Assembly: GCA_044867805.1 (NCBI GenBank)
Contig: JBIOVQ010000142.1
Location: 1-33,203, forward strand
Length of the DNA: 33,203 nt
DNA from: SG8-41 sp044867805
Lineage (GTDB): Bacteria > Pseudomonadota > Gammaproteobacteria > Burkholderiales > SG8-41
Direction: 5' to 3'
Positions 14,962-23,289 of this stretch are shown in pieces. Within the stretch, counting starts at the first letter, position 1; the number at the start of each line of letters is the position of its first letter. The notes beneath the pieces were generated by a model. The model was not told where the DNA came from and searched no databases. It saw only the letters and a list, made by a program, of their open reading frames with translations. The position numbers and the translations under genes are program-made.

Positions 14962-14968
14962 GGCCATC

Positions 14969-16345
14969 GTGCACCGGCAGCTCTCGGGTCGGACGGGGCC
15001 GGGCAGAACGGCGCACGGTTTTGCCCTGCCGTTTGCTCTCATGAACAACCGTCTCGTTCGGGTCGCATTGTCGGTGGCCGGCTTCGCGATATTCGCGCTC
15101 GCGGTCAGCCTGCTCGCCCGCACCGAAGTGCAATGGGAATTGTGGGCGGCGGGACTGCTGGGCCTGCTTGCCTACAATATAGGGTATCCGGTCCCGTCGT
15201 GGCCGCGGTCCCGGGGGCCTGGGGGTTCCGACGCCCGCGCGAGGCCTGGCTTTGAGCAAGACGCCCTCGCGTCGCCGCGCGTGCCGCCGCGGCGCCGCGA
15301 GCACGCCGGCCCGACCCCGCGTCCTCTGCCCGAGGGGCTGCCGGCGTCGTACGGGCTCACGATACTCGATCGCGAATTTCGCATCGTGTGGTGCAACGAT
15401 GCGGCGGCGGTGCAGTTCGGGATCGACGCCCAAGGGGATATCGGCCGGCGCATCGCCGCCGTGTTCCGCCACCCGTCTCTCGCCGAATATCTGGTGGCGG
15501 GCGATTTCTCGAAGTCATTGCGCATGCAGGTCGCGGAAGATGCGCCGATACTTTCGGTCCAGTTCGTGCCATATATCGCTTCCGGGTGGCTGCTGCTGTC
15601 GCGCAACGTCGCGCGGGCAGCGCGGCTCGAGATCATGCGCCGCGAGTGCATCGCGAACGTCTCTCACGAATTGCGCGCGCCGCTCACGGTGCTGGTCGGC
15701 TTCCTCGAGACCGTGCGGGACCTCAAGCCCGGCCCCAGGATGTCGCGCGACTACCTGGATCGCATGGAAGAGCAATGCAGGCGCATGCAGCGCATCATCG
15801 AGGACCTGCTGCGCCTCTCCACGCTGGAAGCGGCCTCCGAGCCGTCTCTTGACGAGCGGGTCGGCATCGGGGGCGTGCTGGCCCGCATCCAGGCCGAGGG
15901 CGAGGCGCTGTCCGCCGGCCGCCATCGCATCGTGCTGGAGGCGGAGGGCGGTTTCGACCTGCTGGGCGCGGAAAGCGAGATCGCCAGCGCCCTCGGCAAT
16001 CTCGCCAGCAACGCTGTCCGCTACACCCTGCCGGGGGGCCTGGTGCGGCTCACCTGGCGCGCTTCACCGGCGGGCGCGGAATTCGTGGTCGAAGATACGG
16101 GTATCGGCATCGAACGGCGGCACATTCCGCGCTTGACCGAGCGCTTCTACCGGGTGGACCGCGAACGCTCATGTCACGCGGGCGGCACCGGGCTCGGGCT
16201 TGCCATCGTCAAGCAGGTGTTGACCCGGCACCAGGCGACGCTCGAGATCGAGAGCGAGCCGGGCAAGGGCAGCCGTTTCACCGCGCGATTCCCCGCGCAG
16301 CGCATCGTCGCCGCCACTGCTTCGCTGAATCGCGCTACCGCTTAG
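14969..16345 (+). CDS. phoR: PhoR-like sensor histidine kinase
   Basis: Up to 458 residues; two starts are possible. The GTG at 14969 has TGAGG at a good distance and nearly touches the regulator's stop. The ATG at 15041 begins directly before the membrane region (MNNRLVRVALSVAGFAIFAL) and gives 434 residues, closer to known PhoR. Order: two hydrophobic segments, a Pro/Arg-rich linker, a PAS-type domain (YGLTILDREFRIVWCNDAAA), the HisKA box ANVSHELRAPLTVL with the phosphorylated His, then HATPase boxes N (LGNLASNAVRYT), G1 (VEDTGIGIE), F (LTERFYRVD) and G2 (GGTGLGLAIVKQV). It is an inner-membrane kinase that should phosphorylate the adjacent PhoB-like protein. A hairpin with 8-bp arms (GGCTGCGC/GCGCAGCC) follows the stop but has no T run. 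Confidence 0.88.
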   Translation: MHRQLSGRTGPGRTAHGFALPFALMNNRLVRVALSVAGFAIFALAVSLLARTEVQWELWAAGLLGLLAYNIGYPVPSWPRSRGPGGSDARARPGFEQDALASPRVPPRRREHAGPTPRPLPEGLPASYGLTILDREFRIVWCNDAAAVQFGIDAQGDIGRRIAAVFRHPSLAEYLVAGDFSKSLRMQVAEDAPILSVQFVPYIASGWLLLSRNVARAARLEIMRRECIANVSHELRAPLTVLVGFLETVRDLKPGPRMSRDYLDRMEEQCRRMQRIIEDLLRLSTLEAASEPSLDERVGIGGVLARIQAEGEALSAGRHRIVLEAEGGFDLLGAESEIASALGNLASNAVRYTLPGGLVRLTWRASPAGAEFVVEDTGIGIERRHIPRLTERFYRVDRERSCHAGGTGLGLAIVKQVLTRHQATLEIESEPGKGSRFTARFPAQRIVAATASLNRATA

Positions 16346-16347
16346 TT

Positions 16348-16370
16348 AGGCTGCGCCCTTCGCGCAGCCG
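16348..16370 (+). terminator. Hairpin after the phoR-like gene
   Basis: GGCTGCGC and GCGCAGCC form a perfect 8-bp stem with a CCTTC-type loop within a few bases of the stop codon. There is no T run after it, so its role as a terminator is only possible. Confidence 0.35.
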
Positions 16371-16447
16371 ACCTCATTCGACGGTCGCGCTCTTCGCGAG
16401 GTTGCGGCGCTTATGGCTCCGGCCGTGCGCGTCCAACCCAGCACGGC

Positions 16448-16681
16448 ACCGCCGATGAACGCAGATGAACGCGGATCGAATCGAAAGACCCACCCATCAG
16501 TCGGAACACGGATCCACGTTTATCAAAGGTCGGCTTGGATTGTGCTCGATGGGCAGGCCTGAGGAATCTACAGCCAGATTTGAACGCGGATGACTTCCTG
16601 TTCAACGCAGATCCGGAACGAAACCCAAACCACCAATGGATTGCTACAGCGTATCTGCGTTAATCGGCGTTAATCGGCGGT
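16448..16681. repeat. Repeat B, copy 2 (long form, 234 bp) abutting glmS
   Basis: The left arm (16448-16476) and right arm (16653-16681) are complementary at about 25 of 29 positions. Both are made of 10-bp words (GATGAACGCA; GTTAATCGGC). Further words (GAACGCGGAT, AACGCAGATC) lie inside the 176-bp middle. The right arm ends 4 bp from the glmS stop codon. Together with 16371-16447 this fills the 340-bp gap, and no gene was seen there. Confidence 0.75.
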
Positions 16682-16685
16682 TGCT

Positions 16686-18512
16686 TTACTCTACAGTCAC
16701 GGATTTGGCAAGGTTGCGGGGCCGATCAACATCGGTGCCTCGCTCCAGCGCCGCATGATAGGCGAGCAGCTGCAACGGCACCGTGTGCAGGATGGGAGAG
16801 AGCATGCCCGCGTGGTCGGGCATGCGGATGACATGGACGCCGTCGCCCCCCGCGAGCTCGGTGTCCCGGTCGGCCATGATGTAGAGCTCGCCGCCGCGCG
16901 CCCGCACCTCCTGCAGGTTGGACTTGAGCTTCTCCAGCAGCGCATCCCTCGGCGCGATCGCGATCACCGGCATCCGCGCATCGACCAGCGCCAGCGGGCC
17001 GTGCTTGAGCTCGCCCGCCGCGTAGGCTTCGGCGTGGATATAGGAGACCTCCTTGAGCTTCAGCGCGCCTTCCATCGCGATCGGGTGATGAGCGCCGCGG
17101 CCGAGGAACAGCGCGTGCTCGCACCGCGCGAATTTCCGCGCCCATTCTTTCACCTGGGCCTCGACATGGAGCACGTTGGACAGCGCGGCGGGCAGGCGCC
17201 GCAGATCGTGGAGCAGCGCCGCCTCGCGCTCGACTGAAAGCCGCCCGCGCAGCCTGGCGAGCGCCATCGCCAGCAGCAGCAGGGCGGCGAGCTGGGTAGT
17301 GAAGGCCTTGGTCGACGCCACCCCGATCTCGGGACCCGCGCGCGTGAGGAACCTGAGATCGGTGGCACGGACCAGCGCCGACTCCGCCGCGTTGCAGATA
17401 GCCAGGCAATGGCGGTGGCCCAGCGCCCGCGCGTGGTGGAGCGCGGCGAGCGTGTCGGCGGTCTCTCCCGACTGCGAGATGGCGATGACGAGCGCCGCCG
17501 GGTCCGGCACCGATTCGCGATACCGGTATTCGCTCGCGATCTCGACGTTGCAGGGGATGCCGGCCAGACCCTCCAGCCAGTAACGGGCAACCAGGCCCGC
17601 GTGATAGCTCGTGCCGCAGGCGAGGATCAGCGCGGCATCGATGTCCGCCAGAACGCGCCCGGCGTCCGGACCGAACAACTGGGGCGGGACCGCATTCGCG
17701 CCTGCGGCCAGTTCCAGGGTATCGGCGACCGCCCGCGGCTGCTCGAAGATTTCCTTCTGCATGAAATGCCGGTAGGACCCGAGTTCCACCGCCTGGGGGG
17801 AGAGCCGGCACTCGTGCAGCGGCCGGTCGACGGCATGCCCCGCCGCGTCGACGATACGCACGCCGCCGACGCTCACCTCCGCGCAGTCGCCTTCCTCGAG
17901 AAGGATCATGCGCCGGGTGACCTGGAGCAGCGCGGACGCGTCGGAGGCGATGAAATTCCCGTTCTCGCCCAGACCCAGCAGCAGGGGAGCCCCCCTGCGT
18001 GCGACCACCACGCGCGTCGGGTCGGCCTCGGCGATCACGGCGATCGCGTAAGCGCCGGCAAGGCCGGCAGCGCTGCACCGCACCGCCTCGAACAGCCCGC
18101 TGCCCGAGCTGATGTGCGAGTGCACCAGGTGCGCTATGGTCTCCGTGTCGGTTTCGGACGAGAATTCGTAGCCGTCCGCGCGCAGCTTGCGACGCATCTC
18201 CTCGTGATTTTCGATGATGCCGTTGTGCACCACGGACACGCCGCCGCTCACGTGCGGGTGGGCGTTCGTTTCGGACGGGGCGCCGTGCGTCGCCCACCGG
18301 GTGTGCGCGATGCCGATGCTCCCCGCCAGGCCCAGTTCACCCGCCCGCCGCGCGAGCTCGGCCACCCTGCCGGCGCTGCGCACGCGCTTGAGCGACCCGT
18401 TCACGACGGCGATACCGGCCGAATCGTAGCCGCGGTATTCGAGCCGCCTCAGGCCTTCGAGCAGTATGGGGACGATGTTATCCCGGGCAACGGCTGCGAC
18501 GATCCCGCACAT
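16686..18512 (-). CDS. glmS: Glutamine-fructose-6-phosphate aminotransferase (isomerizing)
   Basis: This 608-residue cytoplasmic enzyme converts fructose 6-phosphate and glutamine to glucosamine 6-phosphate, the first step to UDP-GlcNAc. The class II glutaminase domain begins with the nucleophile Cys2 (MCGIVAAV), with RRLEYRGYDSAG, HTRWATHGAPSETNAHPH and a central HNGIIENHEE. Two SIS sugar-isomerase domains follow (LACGTSYHAGLVARYWLE, ISQSGETADTLAAL, and LGRGAHHPIAMEGALKLKEVSYIHAE). The C-terminus is DRPRNLAKSVTVE, as in the family. The ATG at 18512 has GGAAG upstream. It is flanked on both sides by long copies of repeat B, and lies next to the exopolysaccharide locus, whose amino sugars it could supply. 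No glmU is in the window, and no glmS ribozyme was recognised upstream. Confidence 0.97.
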   Translation of the reverse strand: MCGIVAAVARDNIVPILLEGLRRLEYRGYDSAGIAVVNGSLKRVRSAGRVAELARRAGELGLAGSIGIAHTRWATHGAPSETNAHPHVSGGVSVVHNGIIENHEEMRRKLRADGYEFSSETDTETIAHLVHSHISSGSGLFEAVRCSAAGLAGAYAIAVIAEADPTRVVVARRGAPLLLGLGENGNFIASDASALLQVTRRMILLEEGDCAEVSVGGVRIVDAAGHAVDRPLHECRLSPQAVELGSYRHFMQKEIFEQPRAVADTLELAAGANAVPPQLFGPDAGRVLADIDAALILACGTSYHAGLVARYWLEGLAGIPCNVEIASEYRYRESVPDPAALVIAISQSGETADTLAALHHARALGHRHCLAICNAAESALVRATDLRFLTRAGPEIGVASTKAFTTQLAALLLLAMALARLRGRLSVEREAALLHDLRRLPAALSNVLHVEAQVKEWARKFARCEHALFLGRGAHHPIAMEGALKLKEVSYIHAEAYAAGELKHGPLALVDARMPVIAIAPRDALLEKLKSNLQEVRARGGELYIMADRDTELAGGDGVHVIRMPDHAGMLSPILHTVPLQLLAYHAALERGTDVDRPRNLAKSVTVE

Positions 18513-18543
18513 GCGCTTATCTTCCTAGAGCACGTTCCAATGC

Positions 18544-18804
18544 AACCGCCGATGAACGCCGATGAACGCAGACTTGCTGCAACAACCCCTTGTTGCGTTC
18601 GCGTCCCCGATCGGCGTTGGTCCGGGCGTCATCTTCGGTTCAGGTCTGTCCTGCATAGGGCTGTCTGGCGCTCTCTAGACGGTTCAGGCGGTGTTCAGAG
18701 GTAATGGCCAGGGCCGACCGACCGACGATAAACACGACTGAATATCCATGTTGATGGCTTCTCTTGGATTCGATTCAATCTGCGTTCATCTGCGTCAATC
18801 GGCA
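18544..18804. repeat. Repeat B, copy 3 (long form, 261 bp) between glmS and the VanZ-like gene
   Basis: The left arm starts AACCGCCGATGAACGC (18544-18572). The right arm is AATCTGCGTTCATCTGCGTC plus AATCGGCA (18777-18804). The right arm and the flanking TTCGATTC resemble the reverse complement of the left arm of copy 2, so the relation extends beyond the 10-bp words. The right arm overlaps the last codons and stop of the VanZ-like gene. The middle holds no gene that I recognise. Confidence 0.7.
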
Positions 18805-19184
18805 GATGCGTTTAACGGCCTTCTCGGCGAGTCGAGCAGCAGAATCGCGGCGCTGGTGGAGGTTGCGGCGCAGACATCCACGAGAAAATCCGCAGCGTCG
18901 GCCACCCGTCCCGGCAAGCCCGCCTGGTGCAGCTCATCGAGCCCGCCAACGACGACCACCGCCGCGAGCACCGCAAGGGGCATGCGGCCCGCGGCCGCCG
19001 TCCATAACAGCGCCGTGAGTGCGGAATAGAACAGGAAATGCGCGATCGCGTCCCGAGGCGGCTCGAACAGGCCGGCCGCCGACGGTTGCGCCCCCAGATA
19101 GAACAGCTGGAAAACGAGGGCCGCCGCCAGCGCGAAGCAGAAGCTCCGCAGGACGAGCAGAGTGGATCCGCCGCCCGCTGTCAT
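18795..19184 (-). CDS. VanZ-like small membrane protein
   Basis: A 129-residue protein with about four hydrophobic segments (LVLRSFCFALAAALVFQLFY; IAHFLFYSALTALLWTAAA; LAVLAAVVVVGGLDE; a last segment ending AAILLL). The VanZ-family signature is present: ELHQAGLPGRVADAADFLVD, with Glu-x-His-Gln, Pro-Gly-Arg and Asp-x-x-x-Asp. Such proteins are frequent in PEP-CTERM/exopolysaccharide loci, but their biochemical role is unknown. The ATG at 19184 is 14 bp after the manC stop, with GAGGAG upstream, so it is the last gene of epsB-manC-vanZ. Its final residues (NASAD) and stop codon lie inside the arm of repeat B copy 3, which suggests the 3' end was changed when the repeat arrived. Confidence 0.8.
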   Translation of the reverse strand: MTAGGGSTLLVLRSFCFALAAALVFQLFYLGAQPSAAGLFEPPRDAIAHFLFYSALTALLWTAAAGRMPLAVLAAVVVVGGLDELHQAGLPGRVADAADFLVDVCAATSTSAAILLLDSPRRPLNASAD

Positions 19185-19198
19185 CGTCAGCGCGCTCC

Positions 19199-20617
19199 TC
19201 ACGCCCGGTGGTACGCGTCCTCGATGCGCACGATGTCGTCCTCGGCGAGGTACGCGCCGGTCTGGGTCTCGATGATCTCGAGCGGGATCTTCCCGGGATT
19301 TTCCAGCCGGTGCCGCGTGCCCACGGGGATGTAGGTGGACTCGTTTTCCGTCAGCAGCAGGACCTCCTCGCCGCGGGTGACGCGCGCCGTGCCCCTCACC
19401 ACCACCCAGTGCTCGGCGCGATGGTGGTGCAGCTGCAGGGAGAGGCTGGCGCCCGGGTGGACGGTGATGCGCTTGACACGGAAACGATCGCCCGCGTCGA
19501 CGTCCTCGTAGTGCCCCCACGGACGGCGCACGACGCGGTGCACGCTGCACTCCTGCCGGCCGCGGGATTTCAGCCGCTCCACGGCCTCGCGCACGCTCTG
19601 GGCTTCACGGCGGTCCGCCACCAGCAGCGCGTCCGGCGTCTCCACGATCACCACGTCGCGCAGGCCGATGCCGACCACCATGCGGCGGGTCGAATGGACG
19701 TAGCTGTTCGAGACGTCATCAAGGTGCACGTCGCCCTCGGCGACGTTGCCCTGCGCATCTTTCTCCGAGCTGTCCCACAGCGCGTTCCAGGATCCGATAT
19801 CCGACCAGCGGAAGGCGGCGGGGACGACCGCGGCCGCGTCCGTGTGCTCGAGCACCGCATAGTCGATCGAAATGGAGCGGCAGCGCGCAAATGCCGCGGC
19901 GTCGATGCGGCAGCAGCCGTGGTCCTCGACGAGGCTGCCGGCCGCGTCCTGGCACACCGCCTCCAGCTCCGGCTGCAGGCGCCTCAGCTCGCTCACGAAG
20001 CGCGCGGCGCTGAACAGGAAGATTCCGCTGTTCCAGTAGTGCCGTCCCGAGGCGACGTAGCGGCGCGCGATCTCGACCTCGGGTTTCTCGACGAAGCTCT
20101 CGACGTGGTAGCAGCCTTCGAGTGCCGCGAGCGACTCGCCGCGCTCGATGTAGCCGTATCCGGTCTCCGGCCAGCGCGCCTCGACGCCGAACACCACCAG
20201 CCGTTGCGCCTGTGCGGCCGCGGCGCCGAGGGCCACCGCCCGGCTGAATGCCTCCTCGTCCACGATATCGTGGTCGGCGGGAAGCACGAGCATCAGCGCG
20301 TCGGGGTCGTCGCTCAACAGGCTGATCGCGGCGACGGCCGCCGCGGGCGCCGTATTGCGGCCGCAGGGCTCGAGATAGATGTCGAGCGGCGTCACGCCGG
20401 CCGCCTTCAGCTGATCGAGCACGAGGAAGCGGTGCTCCTGGTTGGTCACGATCGACGGCGGCTGCAGGCCGTCGATCCCCCGCAGGCGCCCGAGCGTGCA
20501 CTGGAACGGCGTGCGCCCTCTCAACAGCGGCAGGAACTGTTTCGGGCAGGCCTCGCGCGACATGGGCCACAGGCGTGTCCCCGAGCCCCCTGACAGTATC
20601 ACCGGATAGATATGCAC
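19199..20617 (-). CDS. manC: Mannose-1-phosphate guanylyltransferase / mannose-6-phosphate isomerase
   Basis: This 472-residue bifunctional enzyme makes GDP-mannose. The nucleotidyltransferase domain begins ILSGGSGTRLWPMSREACPK (GGxGTRLWPxSR pyrophosphorylase motif), with LVLPADHDI and SFVEKPEVE (the FVEKP motif). The C-terminal cupin domain for the isomerase activity holds VKRITVHPGASLSLQLHHHR, AEHWVVVRGTARV, ESTYIPVGTRHRLENPGKIP and the ending EDDIVRIEDAYHR. The start is GTG at 20617, supported by AGGAG 9 bp upstream. It lies between epsB and the VanZ-like gene on the minus strand. In this locus GDP-mannose would be a donor for exopolysaccharide. Also named algA, cpsB or xanB in other species. 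Confidence 0.95.
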   Translation of the reverse strand: MHIYPVILSGGSGTRLWPMSREACPKQFLPLLRGRTPFQCTLGRLRGIDGLQPPSIVTNQEHRFLVLDQLKAAGVTPLDIYLEPCGRNTAPAAAVAAISLLSDDPDALMLVLPADHDIVDEEAFSRAVALGAAAAQAQRLVVFGVEARWPETGYGYIERGESLAALEGCYHVESFVEKPEVEIARRYVASGRHYWNSGIFLFSAARFVSELRRLQPELEAVCQDAAGSLVEDHGCCRIDAAAFARCRSISIDYAVLEHTDAAAVVPAAFRWSDIGSWNALWDSSEKDAQGNVAEGDVHLDDVSNSYVHSTRRMVVGIGLRDVVIVETPDALLVADRREAQSVREAVERLKSRGRQECSVHRVVRRPWGHYEDVDAGDRFRVKRITVHPGASLSLQLHHHRAEHWVVVRGTARVTRGEEVLLLTENESTYIPVGTRHRLENPGKIPLEIIETQTGAYLAEDDIVRIEDAYHRA

Positions 20618-20653
20618 GCGGGGTTTCTCCTATTGCGGCGGGGCCTCATTGGC

Positions 20654-22186
20654 TCAGTGCTCGTTTGCCCTCTGCAGCACGAAGACGATCGTTTTCAGCA
20701 CGATCTGCAGGTCGAACCGGAGCGACCAGTTGCGCAGATAGGCCAGGTCATACTCGATGCACGTCTTCGTTTGTTCGATGCTATCGGGTTCGCCGCGCAG
20801 GCCGTGTATCTGCGCCCAGCCCGTGATGCCCGGATTGACCTTGTGCCGGATCATGAACCCGTTGATCAGCTTGCGGTACATCTCGTTGTGCGCGACGGCG
20901 TAAGGACGCGGCCCGACCACGCTCATGCGCCCCTGCAGCACGTTGATGAACTGGGGCAGCTCGTCGAGCGAATATCGCCGCAGGAATGCGCCGAAGGGCG
21001 TCACCCGGGAGTCGTTGCGCGTGGCCTGCCTGATCACGTCGCCGTCCTCGAGAACGGTCATCGTGCGGAATTTGTAGACGATGATCTCCCTGCCGTCGAG
21101 GCCGTAGCGGCGCTGCCTGAAAATTGCCGATCCCGGAGAGCCCAGCTTCACGCCGATTCCGATGGCGAGCATCAGCGGGGAAACCAGCACCAGTATCAGT
21201 GAGGCGAGCACGAGGTCGCTCACCCGCTTGATCAGGCCGTTGATTCCGTAGAACGGCGTTTCGCACACCGCGACGACCGGCATGCCCCCGATCGCGTCCA
21301 TGCGCGCCTGGATCAGGTCGTAGAGAAAGATGTCGGGCGCGAAATAGATCGACGCCGTCGTGTCGCGCAGCTCGTCGAGGAGCTTCAGGATGCGCGGCTG
21401 CGACGCCATGGGCAGCGTGATGTAGATCAGGTCCACGCGGTGCTTCTTCACGTATTCGGCGAGCCCGTCGAAATCGCCGAGAAGCTCGCCCGCCCCGACG
21501 CCCCGCACGCGCTCGACCCCGCGGTCATCGAAGAAGCCGGCGCAACGGATCCCGAGAAAGGGGGTCGCCCGGATGCGCTCGGCGAGCCGGGCGCCGAGCT
21601 CCCCCGCGCCCGCGACGACCGCGACCCGCTGCATGCCTTCCGCGGAGAGCAGCCGGGGCAGGAGCGCGGGCAGGACGACGTGCGCCGCAAGCTGCGCGAC
21701 GGGAGTCGCGAGCACCCAGGTGAGCAGGACCCGCATGTCGAAGAAGACGAGGGTCTGCGTGGTCCAGCCGAGAAGGAGCAGAAGCGCTACGACCACGGTC
21801 CAGCTCACCGCGACATCGCCGGCCTGGCCGCGAAGGCTCGTGCCGGCCGGGGAGTTGCCCGGGAACGTCAACGAGAATACGAGAAGCGCGAGGATGAGAT
21901 GCGCGCCGTCGAAGGGCACGCCATGCGCCAGCACCGAGACCAGCAGCGAGCCGACGGCCACCGCGGAATCGAGCGACGCCCGCAGCATCGCCGATGGCGC
22001 AAGCTGCCCATGCAGGAGGCGCGGCTGGGTTTCGCGAGCAGTTATCAAGGTGCGGTTTGTATCGAGCGCGGCCACCGGGCAGCCGCCACGCGCGAGCAAG
22101 ATAATTCGCTCAGGTGACGGCGGCGGTATGGCTGCGGATAGCCCCATCAGACTACGGCGCGGATCGCCGGGCGGGCCGCGGCACAT
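20654..22186 (-). CDS. epsB: Undecaprenyl-phosphate sugar phosphotransferase (EpsB/WcaJ type)
   Basis: Up to 510 residues. The N-terminal half has four or five membrane segments (SAVAVGSLLVSVLAHGV, VVVALLLLLGWTTQ, LLTWVLATPVAQLAAHVVL), then a Rossmann-like CoA-binding-type domain (RVAVVAGAGELGARLAERI). The C-terminal bacterial sugar transferase domain begins with a membrane helix (KRVSDLVLASLILVLVSPLM), then IFRQRRYGLDGREIIVYKFR, RYSLDELPQFINVLQGRMS, VVGPRPYAV and VNPGITGWAQIHGLRGE. It transfers the first sugar-1-phosphate to undecaprenyl phosphate at the inner membrane. Start uncertain: ATG at 22186 has GGCGG upstream, and ATG at 22147 gives 497 residues. It is divergent from epsA and followed by manC. 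The symbol follows the XrtB/PEP-CTERM locus naming. Confidence 0.93.
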   Translation of the reverse strand: MCRGPPGDPRRSLMGLSAAIPPPSPERIILLARGGCPVAALDTNRTLITARETQPRLLHGQLAPSAMLRASLDSAVAVGSLLVSVLAHGVPFDGAHLILALLVFSLTFPGNSPAGTSLRGQAGDVAVSWTVVVALLLLLGWTTQTLVFFDMRVLLTWVLATPVAQLAAHVVLPALLPRLLSAEGMQRVAVVAGAGELGARLAERIRATPFLGIRCAGFFDDRGVERVRGVGAGELLGDFDGLAEYVKKHRVDLIYITLPMASQPRILKLLDELRDTTASIYFAPDIFLYDLIQARMDAIGGMPVVAVCETPFYGINGLIKRVSDLVLASLILVLVSPLMLAIGIGVKLGSPGSAIFRQRRYGLDGREIIVYKFRTMTVLEDGDVIRQATRNDSRVTPFGAFLRRYSLDELPQFINVLQGRMSVVGPRPYAVAHNEMYRKLINGFMIRHKVNPGITGWAQIHGLRGEPDSIEQTKTCIEYDLAYLRNWSLRFDLQIVLKTIVFVLQRANEH

Positions 22187-22213
22187 GTAGTGATACCGCC
22201 ACGCAGAATCGCC

Positions 22214-22226
22214 GCGCGACTACAGG
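22214..22226 (+). promoter_or_regulatory. Candidate regulator half-site in the epsB/epsA divergent region
   Basis: GCGCGACTACAGG here matches GCGCAACTACAGG at 25172-25184 at 12 of 13 positions; the latter is the right half of a perfect palindrome. An inverted TGTAGT occurs at 22186-22191. The site sits in the 242-bp gap between the divergent epsB and epsA genes, where a locus regulator such as EpsA could bind. Confidence 0.35.
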
Positions 22227-22428
22227 AGAATCCAGCAATCGCGATAGCGGCGCATCATCCCGATGTCCTATGATCGAACCGGACCATTGCATCCGGAGTG
22301 AGTAGCGTGCGCGTGGAGCTGCGCTGTCATTCGAACGTTCTCCGTCGGGCCGGGGGCGCGGCCCGGCGGTGTGCGGTCGGCCGTGGCGACCTTCCGCTGC
22401 GGCGACCCCGCCAGGCGCGGTGCGGACC

Positions 22429-23289
22429 ATGCGCGTAGAAGACGACTCGCAGACGCTCGCGCCGCGGCCGCCTTGGCTTAACGAGCTCCAGAATCCCCCG
22501 GCCGTGGAAGGTGCCACGGCCGGCAGCGCCGACCGCCTGGCTTCGCTCGAGCTGGAATCGCTCGTGCTCAACCTGGATGGCGCGCTCAGGGTGCGGGTCC
22601 GGCATCAGCTCTTCAACTGGACACAGGGCGCGCTCCAGAACCTGATCGCGCATGACCTGCTGATCTGCGCCCTGTGCCACGACCGCACGGCGTTGCAGCA
22701 TGTCGACAGCTTCTCGACGGCTCCCGTCGAGCCCGCGCATTTCAACGAATTGTTCCGCCAGGACGCATCCCTGGTGCCGGCCCTGTTCAAGGCGTGGGAG
22801 GAGAACCACTGCCAGCCGGTCGTTCTCGACGTCGGCAACGGCGATCACCACGCCGGCGGCCCTCTCGCGCGGGAGCTGGCGCGGCTGGGCGCCAGCAGCA
22901 TCGTGGCGCATGGAACCCACGATACCGCCGGCCAGGTGGCGAGCCTGTTTACCTTCGCCTCCCGGCCGGGCGCGGTCGGCGCGCGGCAGCTCTACCTCGC
23001 CGAGGTGGTCGTGCCGTTCCTGCATGCCGCCTGGATGCGCACCCAGGTCAACTGGCAGTCGAAGAACCCCGGCGCGAAGCAGGCGGAGACGGGGCTGGTC
23101 ACCTCGCGGGAGCGCGAGGTCCTCGAGTGGATGTATCGCGGCAAGAGCAACATCGAGATCGGGATAATCCTCGGCATCAGTCCGCTCACCGTGAAGAATC
23201 ACGTGCAGAAGATCCTGCGCAAGCTCGACGTGCTGAACCGCACGCAGGCCGTCGGGAAGGCGCTGGCGCTGCGCATCCTGAATACCTAG
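22429..23289 (+). CDS. epsA: XrtB/PEP-CTERM-associated LuxR-type regulator EpsA
   Basis: A 286-residue transcription factor. The C-terminal LuxR/GerE helix-turn-helix is clear: LVTSREREVLEWMYRGKSNI, then IGIILGISPLTVKNHVQKIL and RKLDVLNRTQAVGKALALR. The N-terminal ~215 residues have no receiver motif. They resemble the sensor part of the EpsA regulators that sit at the head of exosortase-B exopolysaccharide loci (LESLVLNLDGALRVRVRHQL, LFRQDASLVPALFKAWEENH). The ATG at 22429 is chosen; an in-frame GTG at 22369 would add 20 unlikely residues. It is divergent from epsB and upstream of epsL, the expected context for control of this locus. The ligand or signal is unknown. The gap after it contains two large inverted repeats. 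Confidence 0.88.
   Translation: MRVEDDSQTLAPRPPWLNELQNPPAVEGATAGSADRLASLELESLVLNLDGALRVRVRHQLFNWTQGALQNLIAHDLLICALCHDRTALQHVDSFSTAPVEPAHFNELFRQDASLVPALFKAWEENHCQPVVLDVGNGDHHAGGPLARELARLGASSIVAHGTHDTAGQVASLFTFASRPGAVGARQLYLAEVVVPFLHAAWMRTQVNWQSKNPGAKQAETGLVTSREREVLEWMYRGKSNIEIGIILGISPLTVKNHVQKILRKLDVLNRTQAVGKALALRILNT

Noticed and set aside
16726..18297. Long open frame in another phase of glmS.
   Set aside because: Arg/Gly-rich translation typical of a shifted frame in high-GC DNA; glmS itself is intact.
18513..18794. Possible glmS ribozyme or leader upstream of glmS.
   Set aside because: The known ribozyme core was not recognised; the region is mostly repeat B copy 3.
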